Position numbers and translations under genes: made by a program
The notes under the pieces: model-generated
What the model was told of the DNA's origin: nothing
Seen by the model: the letters and a program-made list of their open reading frames with translations, nothing else
Database searches by the model: none
Source: Thinopyrum elongatum
Taxonomy: Eukaryota > Streptophyta > Magnoliopsida > Poales > Poaceae
DNA: 64,000 nucleotides
Reading direction: 5' to 3'
NCBI GenBank assembly: GCA_011799875.1
Contig: CM022298.1
Coordinates: 266,159,757-266,223,756 of the forward strand
Shown here: piece by piece, positions 10,337-20,952 of the stretch
How positions within the stretch are numbered: the stretch's first letter is position 1
How the letters are laid out: every line of letters begins with the position of its first letter

Positions 10337-12027
10337 TGAAAGCACAAGTGCTCCCTGTGAAAGCACAAGTGCTCCTTGGGTGATTTTGGTAATTAATGTC
10401 AACATGTCTCTTGTTGTACTAATATTTTCATCTAGTATATTTCAGAAAGTTCAACAATGGCGTGGCATAGACAAGAGGATGTGGAACCCCTTCAAAATGC
10501 TAAGGACAAAGATTGGCACAAGCTCAAGAGTCTACATTTCTATTTTAGTGATCCAAGATCACATTGAGTCCATAGGAAAAGCCAATACTATTAAAAGGGG
10601 ATGAGGTGTTGCTTAATGGTCTACTTGCTCAAAATGCTTAGTGATATGCTCCAAAGCCCTCAACCACTTTCTCATATCCAGATATGTCCTAAACCTAAAG
10701 TCAAACTTGGCCCCACCGATTTGATCTATCCGGCGCCACCGAGTTCCTTTGACATAGCCACTGCCAGAAACCCTAATCAGTTCGGTCTCACCAATAGGGA
10801 TTTCGGTCTCACTGAGATGGCAATGCAAACTCTCTGTTTCCCTTCGTAACATTTCGGTCTCACCGAAACGAGCGATCGGTCTCACCGAGTTCGCCTTGCA
10901 AACTCTCTGTTGCCTATTGCAGTTATTTCGGTCTCACCGAAATGTGCAACCGGTCACACCGAGTTTGCCTGACCAACTCTCTGTTTGCTCATTGTTGAAA
11001 TCGGTCTCACCGAGTTCATGCAATCGGTCACACCGAGATGAGGTTTTGCCCTAACCCTAGCACATCGGTCCCACCGAGTTGAGCATATCGGTCCCACCGA
11101 GATTCCTAACGTTCACATTTTGAATTGAATCGGTCTCACCGAGTTCTTCTATTCGGTCTGACCGAGTTGAGTCAAATGTGTGTAACGGTTGGATTTTGTG
11201 TGGAGGCTATATATACCCCTCCACCCCCTTCTCTATTAAAGAGAGAGCCATCAGAACGAGCCTACACTTCCACTACTCATTTTCTGAGAGAGAACCACCT
11301 ACTCATGTGTTGAGATCAAGACATTCCATTCCTACCACAAGAATCTTGATCTCTAGCCTTCCCCAAGTTGCTTTCCACTCAAATCATCTTTCCACCATAT
11401 CCAAATCTGTGAGAGAGAGTTGAGTGTTGGGGAGACTATCATTTGAAGCACAAGAGCAAGGAGTTCATCATCAACACACCATTTATTACCTTTTGGAGAG
11501 TGGTGTCTCCTAGATTGGTTAGGTGTCACTTGGGAGCCTCTGACAAGATTGTGGAGTTGAACCAAGGAGTTTGCAAGGGCAAGGAGATCGCCTACTTCGT
11601 GAAGATCTACCCGAATGAGGCAAGTCCTTCGTGGGCGATGGCCATGGTGGGATAGACAAGGTTGCTTCTTCGTGGACCCTTCGTGGGTGGAGCCCTCCAT
11701 GGACTCGCGCAACCGTTACCCTTCGTGGGTTGAAGTCTCCATCAACGTGGATGTACGATAGCACCACCTATCGGAACCACGCCAAAAATCTCCGTGTCTT
11801 AATTGCGTTTGCACACTCCAATCCGATCCCTTTACTTTCTTGCAAATTGCATGCTTTACTCTTTCCGCTGCTCATACTCTTATCATGCTTGCTTGAAATG
11901 TATTGTGAATGCTTAAACATGTGCTAAAACTCTACCTCAACTTGAAGAACTTAAAAACTGCTACTTTTGCTTGTTGAGTGTCTAATCACCCCCCCCCCCC
12001 TCTAGACACCTATTCTCGATCCTTTCA
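10337..12027 (+). repeat. 3' LTR of Sirevirus copy 1 (1691 bp)
   Basis: The LTR opens with TGAAAGCACAAGTGCTCC and closes with GATCCTTTCA. It aligns with both LTRs of copy 2. Its first 21 bases are duplicated in tandem (10337-10357 and from 10358), which the other LTRs lack. A TATA box (TATATATA, 11208-11215) follows a dense cluster of TCGGTCTCACCGA-type palindromes (about 10700-11165). A C-run lies near 11990. Short open frames within the LTR recur in the other copies because the LTRs are copies, not because they code. Confidence 0.9.
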
Positions 12028-12755
12028 ACATCAATAACATGTATATCAAATATACCTTTGTTCACTTTGCCATCCTTCTTATCCGCCAAGTTTTTTGGGG
12101 CAGTTCCACTTCCAGTGACCATTTCCTTTGCAGTAGAAGCACTCAGTTTCAGGTTTGGGTCTATCTTTGGGCTTCTTCATGGGAGCGGCAACTTGTTTGC
12201 TGTTCTTCTTGAAGTTCCCTTTCTATCCCTTGCCCTTTTTCTTGAAACTAGTGGTTTTGTTAACCATCAACATTTGATGCTCTTTCTTGATTTCTACCTT
12301 CATCAATTTCAGCATCGCGAAGAGCTTGGGAATCATTTTCGTCATCCCTTGCACATTATAGTTCATCACGAAGTTCTAGTAGCTTGGTGATAGTGACTAG
12401 AGAACTCTGTCAATCACTATCTTATCTGGAAGATTAACTCCCACTTGATTCAAGCGATTGTAGTACCCAGACATTCTGAGCACATGCTCACTGGCTGAGC
12501 TATTCTCCTCCATCTTGTAGGAAAAGTACTTGTCAGAGGTCTTATACCTCTCAACACGGGCATGAGCCTAAAATACTAATTTCGACTCTTGGAACATCTC
12601 ATATGTACTATGGCATTCAAAACGTCTTTGCAGCCTCGATTCTAAGCTGTAAAGCATGGTGCACTAAACTATCAAGTAGTCATCATACCGAGCTTGCCAA
12701 ACGTTCATAGCATTTGCATTTGCTCCTGCAATAGGTCTGTCACCTAGCGGTGCAT
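12028..12755 (-). pseudogene. BARE-like copia gag, middle and zinc-knuckle part, broken
   Basis: The minus-strand translation from 12755 downward gives recognisable BARE-type Gag blocks: GANANAMNVWQARYDDY, then ENSSASEHVLRMSGYYNRL, then a region with CFYCKGNGHWKWNCP, a CCHC zinc knuckle near 12115-12150. Gag forms the virus-like particle and binds the element RNA. At least three in-frame stops and a frame change interrupt it. The frame joins that of 16186-16400 once the solo LTR and one TGCAT copy are ignored. Confidence 0.75.
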
Positions 12756-14140
12756 TGTGACACCCTGATTTTGACAACTTTTGCTTTTCTAAATCTTTTT
12801 GGTTTTAATTGAATTTTGGATGATTTTGAATCTTTTCAAGTGGCTTTGGACTTACGAATCCTTGAACCTCTTGACCCAAAACCATCACCAACCTGCCAAA
12901 GCTCTGTCATATCCCTCCTGGATCAAATTTCAATATTTGATCTTTTCCAAATAATTCATTTTATTCCTTGGGAGGCTATGGCTTCACTATGGGTTGTGAA
13001 GCAACCTATAGTTTTGATGATCAAAAGAGTTCCAAATTTTTGCCACATCTTCTCATCATCATACAATCTTATAATCCTCAAAGATATTTCATTTCCCAAT
13101 ATTAAATAATGGTCAGAATAACTATTTTCTTTCTGGCTAGAAATGTTCATTTGTGAAGCAACCCTTATTTCCCTAACTCTTAAACTCCTCAAATAAATTC
13201 CCTAAGGGACTAGGGACCCTATCTAGCCACAATATCCAAAAATATCATCATGGCCAGTATAAATTTTTAGCAGCAAAATTCTGCCAAGTTTCTGCTCATT
13301 TTGAACCTCTGTGAAGGAAGTACCATCTAGAGGTTTCCTCTTGAGCTGAAATTTTTATGACATCTCCTAATCATCAAATGACTATCCTACACAAAAATTT
13401 AGCTTCACCAGATCAACTATGTGAGTGAACCAAGCAGAGCAAGTTTCTGGACCAGAATGTGGTCTACACAGGAACTATGTTCAAAAATGGTCCAAACTCT
13501 CTCAATTTTAACCAGCCTGTAGTCCTTCCAACCCAGATGACCCTAGACATCTCCATTGGCTCCATGCCCAACCCAATGCTTCTCCAGATCCCTCCCAAGA
13601 TCTTAGCCAGAAGCTGTTTTGGCTCAGTTCTTCGAACCTCACTCAACCTGATCCTATCCTGAGACTGGTTGCACCCATTTGAAGTCAGGTCGACGCAATG
13701 GACAAGCTTGGGCAGGCTCGCGAGGCCTCCAGACACCATGTCGCGTGGTGATCACCAGGTTGACATGACCAAAGACGCGCTCTGCGCGCCCAGGCGCTTC
13801 AAACGTGATCATTTCGGCCGTCCCTCGCCGCCCCCTCCTTGTCCTTGGTGTCGACAACCTTCTAGCCGCACGCGTGGCCTCTCCTGAAACCCCTAGGCCC
13901 TTCTTCCTCGCCGGATTTGCCCTCGCCGGATACGGCCACCGTGCGCCATGGGCAGCACAGTAGCTGTACGAGAGGTGAGGTGGCTGGAGGCTTCCCGGCG
14001 ACTTGTCCCCTTGCGCATTTACTCCTCTGAGCTCACTCATCTCCTCGCCCCGTGCGGCGACAGCCAGCGCATCGTCCTCGCTCCGGCGACGTGCCACGGC
14101 GCCGCCCGATCCAGAGAGTTCGCCCGAGCTCCGCCCTGCC

Positions 14141-14147
14141 TATAAAA
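14141..14147 (+). promoter_or_regulatory. TATA box of the 3.4 kb solo LTR
   Basis: TATAAAA follows a CpG-rich stretch and precedes a CT-rich tract (about 14160-14190) resembling a plant initiator and 5' leader. It is the best candidate for the LTR promoter. Confidence 0.55.
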
Positions 14148-16074
14148 GGCCCCGCCCGCCTCTCCTCTCCTCTCCTCATCACCTCACTCCACCACCACTC
14201 AAGCAGGCCCTGAGCGCTCCAAGGAGAGCTGGGAGCTCGTCTCCCTCAACTCCGATCGCAGCTCCGCCGCCTGATCCACCTCGCTCGCCAGCCAGCCCCA
14301 CAGCACCCTAGCTCCACCTGAGACCTCAGTCGAGACCAGTGAGTCCCCCTGGTCCTCCCCAACCCCTCACCTAGCCAAGACGCTGCCGGAATCGCCGTCG
14401 TCGATGACCACCGAAGCCCGCAGCCGCTGGAGAAGAAGGGGGTGACGTCGTCCGACCACCTCCGGAGGAGCTACGGGTACAAGGGGAACCACCGTCGACT
14501 TCCCAATCAATTCCCACCGTCTCCTAGCCCTGCCGCTACCCCTACGTCGGAGGATCACCGCTGGTGAGCCGCCATGCCCTCGGTCTCGCTCTCTCTCTCT
14601 CTGTGTTTTAAACTAGGCCGGCCCCACCCGTCAGCGGCCCAGTAGCACGCGCGAAGGGGTAAGTGAAGGCGCCTTCGGCCTTTACGCCTTCGACGTGGCC
14701 CACTGGAGGTTTTCTGTTTTTATTTTTGTTTTTTGATTTAACCAGAAACTTTGATCAGTTATAACTTTTTATCTACAAGTCCAAATCACTTGATTCTTTT
14801 TGCATTTGGTTTGTCTTGAACCCCTCTAATTTCTGGTAAAATTTGGTATTTTTCTTACTCTCACATAATTTCTAATGATTAAAACAGTGTTATGTGACAT
14901 TTCCAATTGTTGTTTAAAAATAATTTCAGAAGGAAACTTTGGTGAATTTGAAGACCCGGAGTTTTTTGGCAACCCAACAGAGCAAGGCAAGCCATGACAT
15001 CCATTTCATGAGCATATCAATAGCATTGCATCAGTTATTTCCGTTCATTTGCTATATAACAATTCATGGCAAATTAAGTTAAATACTTGGTGGATAATAA
15101 CTTGAGTTATTGAGACTATACTTGCTAAGTGATAGTAGACGGTTGATCTTGAGTCACCTGTCCGGGCTTTTTCATGCAACCACACTTGTCGGTATGGGAC
15201 GGTCTTGACTTGGTCTGGCTCCGTGCTCTTTCACCAGTACCGCCATCTAGGGAGGGTTATGCGTGCGTGTTGCCCTAATCAGGTAGACAGCGATAACCCT
15301 GTGAGCCCAGTTGAGTTTTGTGCCGGTGTCCCCGTTTGGGACAGTTTAGTTCGGCCACGACGATGGCAGGTGTCACGGGGTGACACAGGGACCACCCAGG
15401 GCTTGACTCCGGGGGAGAATGATTGCCGGTAATACGATGGGAGGGTCACGAGTCAGGCAAGTTTCATTGGAGCAACGCTGATCCACCCGAATGGGATCAC
15501 AAGGTCAGGTGCTCCATGGTGTGGGTAAAGTGCGCAACCTCTGCAGAGTGTAAAATCTACTCGAATAGTCACGTCCACGGTATTGGACAGCCCATCCAGA
15601 CCTCGCTAGGTGGTCAACCGTAATAGTGATAGTAATGATGGAAGAACTCGTCTTGAGAATAAAAGTGCTCGGTGAATATTCCAAGGGTTGTGGGACAACC
15701 CGGAAGAGGGTAAGTTAATAACTGGAGACAGTAAGTGAACCATTTAAAACCCAACATGCTATTTGCCATGCTATTGTTTGCTGCATTATTTGGTTGTTGT
15801 GAGCTTGCGAGTACATTCAAAGTACTCACCTGGCGTATCATGCCAGATGCAGGAGAAGCCGAGGACGGAGGTCCCAATGACTCATGCTACTAGGCTGTGT
15901 CCACAGCAGTGTCCCTGTGGAAGGAGTACCGCTATGTTCCGCTACGCCGTAGAAGTACCGAGTAGTATCGAGGCCCTGCTATGTTGCATAAATAATGTAG
16001 ATACTGTCGCAGCACCAAGGGTGCTCTTGGCCTCGCTATCGATGTAAAATATGAGCTTGTACTTCGAGTCTATC

Positions 16075-16080
16075 AATAAA
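16075..16080 (+). terminator. Polyadenylation signal of the solo LTR
   Basis: AATAAA lies about 105 bases before the LTR end, consistent with an R/U5 boundary shortly downstream. Confidence 0.5.
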
Positions 16081-16185
16081 GTTCAGTTCTGTTCTATATC
16101 AAGTTGTTGTGTATTTCCAGAAGACATGGTCTCTGGGCTGGAAACATTGGTAATCCGGTTCTCTGAGCTGGGGTGCCACATGCAT

Positions 16186-16400
16186 CAAGGACATAATTCT
16201 TCTGTGCAGCAATGAGCATAATCCTCAGATCACGGACCCAGTCCGCATCATTGCTACTATCATATTTCAACTTATTTTTCTCTAGGAACATAAAAAATAG
16301 GGGAACTACATCGCGAGCTATTGATCTACAACATAGAATTGCAAATACTATCAGGACTAAGTTCATGATAAATTAAGTTCAATTAATCAAATTACTAATG
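16186..16400 (-). pseudogene. BARE-like copia gag, N-terminal part
   Basis: The minus-strand reading includes LEKNKLKYDSSNDADW and MLIAAQKNYVLDA, the typical start of BARE/Angela Gag (a Ty1/copia gag domain). It stops at the solo LTR insertion and resumes at 12750. Coordinates of the native start are uncertain. Confidence 0.7.
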
Positions 16401-17540
16401 AACTCCCACTTAAATAAACATCCCTCAAGTTATCTAAGTGATACGTGATCTAAATGAACTAACCCATGTCCGATCATCACGTGAGATGGGGTAGTCATCA
16501 ATGGTGAACATCTCTATGTTGATCATATCTACTATATGACTCACGTTCGACCTTTCGGTCTCTAGTGTTCCAAGACCATGTCTGTACATGCTAGGCTCGT
16601 CAAGTTTAACCCAAGTATTCTGCATGTGCAAAACTATCTTACACCCGTTGTATGTGAACGTAGAGTCTATCACACCGATTATCACGTGGTGTCTCGAAAC
16701 GACGAACTTTCGCAACGGTGCATACTCGGGGAGAACACTTATATCTTGAAATTTAGTGAAGGGATCATCTTATAATGCTACCGTCGTTCTAAGCAAAATA
16801 AGATGCATAAAAGATAAACATCACATGCAATCAAAATATGTGACATGATATGGCCATCATCATCTCGTGCTTTTGATCTCCATATCCAAAGCATCATCAT
16901 GAAATCCATCGTCACTGGCTCGACACCTTGATCTCCATCGTTGCGTCGTGGTCGTCTCATCAACTATTGCTTCTACAACTATCGCTAACGCATAGTGATA
17001 AAGTAAAGCAATTACATGGCGTTTGCAATTCATACAATAAAGAGACAACCATAAGGCTCCTGCCGGTTGCCAATAATTTACAAAACATGAGCATCTCATA
17101 CAATAACGTATATCACATCATGTTTTGACCATATCACATCACAACATACCTGCAAAAACAAGTTAGACGTCCTCTACTTTGTTGTTGCAAGTTTTACGTG
17201 GCTGCTACGGGTTTCTAGCAAGAATCATTCTTACCTACGGCAAAAACCACAACGGTGATTCATCAAGTTTGTTGTTTTAACCTTCTTCAAGGACTGGCCG
17301 TAGTCAAATTTGATTCAACTAAAGTAGGAGAAACAGACACCCGCCAGCCACCTTTATGCAAAACTAGTTACATGTCAGTCGGTGGAACCGGTCTCATCTG
17401 CGTGGACATGTAAGGTTGGTCCAGGCCACTTCATCCCACAATACCGCCGAATCAAAATAAGACGTTGGTGGTAAGCAGTATGACTATCACTGCCCACAAC
17501 TCTTTGTGTTCTACTCGTGCATATCATCTATGCATAGACC
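16401..17540 (-). other. Untranslated leader of the BARE-like element
   Basis: This is the region between the primer binding site and gag in minus-strand orientation. I recognise the leader of BARE/Angela elements that recurs in wheat DNA (for example around 16850-17050 and 17460-17540). No coding frame is supported. Confidence 0.65.
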
Positions 17541-17554
17541 TGGCTCTGATGCCA
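17541..17554 (-). promoter_or_regulatory. Primer binding site of the BARE-like element (initiator tRNA-Met)
   Basis: On the minus strand this reads TGGCATCAGAGCCA, one base after the LTR end. It is complementary to the 3' end of plant initiator tRNA-Met, as in other copia elements. Confidence 0.8.
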
Positions 17555-17555
17555 C

Positions 17556-19340
17556 TATTGGGGAACGTTGCATGGAAAACAAAAAAAATTCTACGCACAC
17601 GCAATGATCTATCCATGGAGATGCATAGCAACGGGGCAAGAGTGTGTCTACGTACCCTCGTAGACTGTAAGCGGAAGCGTATCACAACGCGGTTGATGTA
17701 GTTGAACTTTCTTCGCAATCCAACCGATCGAGTATCGAACGTACGGCACCTCCGCGTTCAGCACACGTTCAGCTTGGTGACGCCCGCGCCTTATTGATAC
17801 AGCAAGACGGTGAGGTAGTGGATGAGTTCCGACAGCACGACGGCATGGTGACGGTGATGGTAAAGTGATCTCCGCAGGGCTTCGCCTAAGCACTACGAAA
17901 ATATGACCGGGGGTGTAAACGGTGGAGGGGGGCGCCGCACACGGCTAGGCAATTGTCTGTTGTGTGCTAGGCGCCCCCCTCCCACATATATATAGGTGGG
18001 AGGGAGGGAGGAGCAGCCAAGGGGGCGCCCTAGTAGGGGGAATCCTACTTGGGGTCTCTCCCAAGCTGCGCCCCCCCCCCCCCCCCTTTCCTTATTTGGA
18101 GCGCGGGGAAAGGCAGGGAAGGGTGGCGCCCCCCCCCCCCCCCCCCCCCTTCCTTTCTCCCATGAGAGGGAAAGGCAGGAGGGGCTAGCCCTCCCCTTTT
18201 TCCTTCCCCAGGGCTAGCCAACCAAGGGAGGAGGCGCACCAGCCCCCTTGTGGGCTGGTCTTTCCCCTCCTTTGGCCCATAAGGCCCATAACTTGCCGGG
18301 GGGTGCCCGGGACCCCTTCCGGTGACCCGATTCCTTCCCGGTACGTCCCGAAACACTTCCGGTGTCCAAATACCATCGTCCTATATATCAATCTTTACCT
18401 CTCGACCATTTTGAGACTCCTCGTCATGTCCGTGATCTCATCCGGGACTCCGAACAACATTCGGTCACCAAAATATATAACAATATATCGTCAACGAACG
18501 TTAAGCGTGCGGACCCTATGGGTTTGAGAACTATGTAGACATGACCGAGACACTTCTCCGGTCAATAACCAATAGCGGAACCTGGATGCCCATATTGGCT
18601 CCTACATATTCTACGAAGATTTTATCGGTCGAACCGTTATGACAACATACGCAATTCCCTTTCTCCATCGGTATGTTACTTGCCCGAGATTTGATCGTCG
18701 GTATCTCTATACCTAGTTCAATCTCGTTACCGGCAAGTCTCTTTACTTGTTCTGTAATACATCACCTCGTGACTTACTCCTTAGTCATTTGCTTGCAAGC
18801 TTATGATGTGTATTACCGAGAGGGCCCAGAGATACCTCACCGATACTCGGAGTGACAAATCCTAATCTCGATCTATGCCAACTCAACAAACACCTTTGGA
18901 GATACATGTAGATCATCTTTATGATCACCCAGTTACGTTGTGACATTTGATAGCACACAAGGTATTACTCCGGTATCCGAGAGTTGCATAATCTCATAGT
19001 CGAAGGAATAAGTATTTGACATGAAGAAAGCAATAGCAATAAAACTGAACGATCAATATGCTAAGCTAACGGATGGGTCTTGTCCATCACATCATTCTCC
19101 TAATGATGTGACCCCGTTATCAAATGACAACACATGTCCAAGGTTAGGAAACCTTAACCATCTTCGATCAACGAGCTAGTCTAGTAGAGGCTCACTAGGG
19201 ACACGGTATTTGTTTATGTATTCACACATGTATTTAAGTTTCCGATCAATACAATTCTAGCATGAATAATAAACCTTTATCATGAATAAGGAAATATAAA
19301 ATAACAACTTTATTATTGCCTCTAGGGCATATTTCCTTCA
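17556..19340 (-). repeat. 5' LTR of the BARE/Angela-type element (1785 bp, minus strand)
   Basis: In minus-strand orientation it starts TGAAGGAAATATGCCC (19340) and ends CCCCAATA (17556); the last CA is mutated to TA. Its length agrees with the usual BARE/Angela/WIS LTR of about 1.7-1.8 kb. Two long plus-strand C homopolymers lie near 18070-18087 and 18130-18150. The sequence to the right (19341 onward) is the truncated host-like exon into which the element inserted. Confidence 0.9.
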
Positions 19341-19622
19341 GTTGTATCATCCCACAGCAGTGGCACCGGCCTAATCGTGCATCATGAATTGCCAACTGTT
19401 GATGCTCTAGAGGCTAAACTATTGGTAGAAAGAGATTCTGCTTCTGCACTTAGATATGAAGTTGACATGTTGAGGAAGCAAATAGCACAATCACAAGCAG
19501 TACTCAAGACAACCATTAAATATTTGGTGGATTTCAAAACGAAGCAAGCTGAGACTAACCGCATTGTTAAGGTCCTGAAGGAAAAAAGGAAATTAAATTC
19601 CCACTTGGTAAATCATAGGTGA
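19341..19622 (+). pseudogene. Terminal coiled-coil exon of a transposase-derived gene, truncated by the BARE-like LTR
   Basis: The frame is open from the LTR junction (GTT at 19341) to the stop at 19620-19622, about 93 codons. It contains LLVERDSASALRYEVDML, which resembles VLVERHSATQLRLEVLSL in the last exon of the gene at 25573-25944. The heptad pattern and high K/E/Q content suggest a coiled coil. The similarity implies a second member of the same gene family whose upstream exons would now lie left of the window, beyond the nested insertions. No ATG is needed, because this is an internal or terminal exon. Function is unknown. Confidence 0.6.
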
Positions 19623-20952
19623 AATGTTTTTCCATCGTTGAATAACTTTTGTGTTGTTTGTTCATGTAATCGATCAAACCATTTGTTTTAGAGATCATGT
19701 AATAATTATTTTTTGGTTTGTAATTTTTTTTTTTGAGCATGAGTCTATATTAATTGATAAGACTCTGAGACATTTCATTTTGATTGCTGTGCTAGACCTA
19801 CAAATATGCCAATCGGGCTAAATGTGCATTCAGCAATAATAGTAGTATAGATGGTCCTTAAGTGGCACGCATCTGAAAGGGCCAAGATGTTGTACTAGCT
19901 TCGCTAAAAAAATGATGCTCTTCTAGCAAAAAAAGTACAGCGGCCTGGCTTATGTATGTTAGTTGATATTATTGATCCATATACTCTATAAGTGTTTATA
20001 TGCCTGTTAGTTTTGTACATTATTGGTTGATTGACTCGGTATTTTGAATCTTGAGACATCGCTTGTGTACATATCTAAATGGGAGTACACATTATGCTGC
20101 GTGTGACACTTGAGTTGGACATAAAGTGGTTTCAAATATTCGAATTCACCTTAAACTGGATTCTAGCTTCAGAATTTGAGTATCGATGTTTGTAAATCAT
20201 ATTCATATATCACAGTGGAATACATCTTTGTTGTGCTTTTGAAGATATATAAAAACACATAGAAAGACTTATAAAGATTCGTATAAGAATACAAAATGGA
20301 TTCGAATTTAGTTGCCAGGGTAAACGTGGATGCTTATTGTCCCAAAATTCAAAAGAAGCGGCAAAATATCCACTCCCACGTCGGCTGCCTGAAGCCAGTG
20401 TTTGCGAGATGGAAATTACTGTCTAACCCTTACACGGACAATCCATCGGCCCGATTTCCACTGCTCTCAATAGGGGTAGGTTAGTAACTTCAATTAGACG
20501 TGACACGGCCGCCTCTGAGCCCATTCAGACACGGTGGGCACCAAACGTGGGCGGCAAAACACATTTGATTCAAGCTCATCCAAAAGACCTCTATCTCTCC
20601 CTCCATTTCCCCATTCATACACGGTGGGCGGCAAAACAAACTCGACTCAGCCGAAATTGATGTAGGCAAATATTTTCAATAGGGGCGGGTTTGTAACTTC
20701 ACTCAGACGTGACACAACCGCCCTACCTGTCAGCCCCGTTCATATACCTGGGCACCAATCGTGGGCGCCAAAACACCCTCTCGTCGCCCGAAATCACTCT
20801 GGGCAAATATTGGGGAGATGCGAGATTACCGTCCTATCCCCAACCGACGAGACGTCCAAATTTTAAACGGGGGCTAAGTTCATAACTTTCCCATATTTCA
20901 GACAGGCGCGTCCCAAAAACTTGGTTCCCCGTACCTCTCCCTCCATTTTCCG
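19623..20952. other. Intergenic region with a degenerate ~210-bp direct repeat upstream of the transposase-like gene
   Basis: No coding region is supported. From 20469 a block beginning AATAGGGGTAGG recurs at 20679 (AATAGGGGCGGG), and a third weaker copy starts near 20867. The blocks share a GTAACTTCA-like segment, an AGACGTGACAC segment and a GTGGGCGG/CAAAACA segment. They may be duplicated promoter modules of the gene that follows. Confidence 0.5.

Larger units (their letters stand above)
4996..12027 (+). mobile_element. Maximus-like Sirevirus (copia), copy 1, 5' end displaced by the Athila insertion
   Basis: This copy holds the protease-to-RNase H part of the polyprotein, a 1.9 kb noncoding 3' region with several purine tracts, and a complete 3' LTR. 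It is collinear with the complete copy at 42058-51219. Its 5' LTR and gag are absent here, because the Athila element that ends at 4995 was inserted into it; the rest should lie left of the window. At 12027 the LTR abuts degenerate BARE-like gag sequence, so this Sirevirus was itself inserted into that element. Naming as Maximus/Sirevirus rests on LTR and pol recall. Confidence 0.85.
12756..16180 (+). repeat. Solo LTR of a large-LTR retrotransposon (3425 bp) with target duplication TGCAT
   Basis: The ends are TGTGACACC (12756) and GGTGCCACA (16180), a near-perfect 9-bp inverted repeat with TG...CA. The 5-bp sequence TGCAT flanks both sides (12751-12755 and 16181-16185), and the BARE gag frame continues across. 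This defines the insertion precisely. No internal retrotransposon region is present, so it is a solo LTR. It has a GC-rich promoter-like core with TATAAAA at 14141 and AATAAA at 16075, both on the plus strand, giving its orientation. The family is not recognised with certainty; the long LTR suggests a gypsy element. Confidence 0.85.
12028..19340 (-). mobile_element. Degenerate BARE/Angela/WIS-type copia element, 5' half, minus strand
   Basis: Read on the minus strand, the order is 5' LTR (19340-17556), primer binding site, untranslated leader, then gag. The gag is interrupted by a solo LTR (12756-16180) and cut at 12028 by Sirevirus copy 1. The LTR begins TGAAGGAAATATGCCC and carries the polyC-rich, TATA-containing structure typical of BARE/Angela/WIS. 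The remaining gag, pol and the other LTR should lie left of the window, beyond the nested insertions. Several stop codons in gag show this is an old copy. Confidence 0.85.

Noticed and set aside
10700..11170. Regularly repeated palindromes resembling a CRISPR array
   Set aside because: Spacing is irregular, the motif is degenerate, the sequence is eukaryotic and it lies in an LTR shared by three copies.
11353..11712. 119-codon minus-strand frame that recurs at 42958-43317 and 50570-50905
   Set aside because: It recurs only because these are copies of the same LTR. It has no start context or domain and overlaps the untranslated R/U5 region.
13654..14097. 147-codon minus-strand frame in the 3.4 kb solo LTR
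   Set aside because: Explained by the CpG-rich promoter-like core; Arg/Ala/Gly-biased with no family resemblance.
17964..18356. Overlapping Pro/Gly-rich frames on both strands
   Set aside because: Generated by the C homopolymers of the BARE-like LTR.
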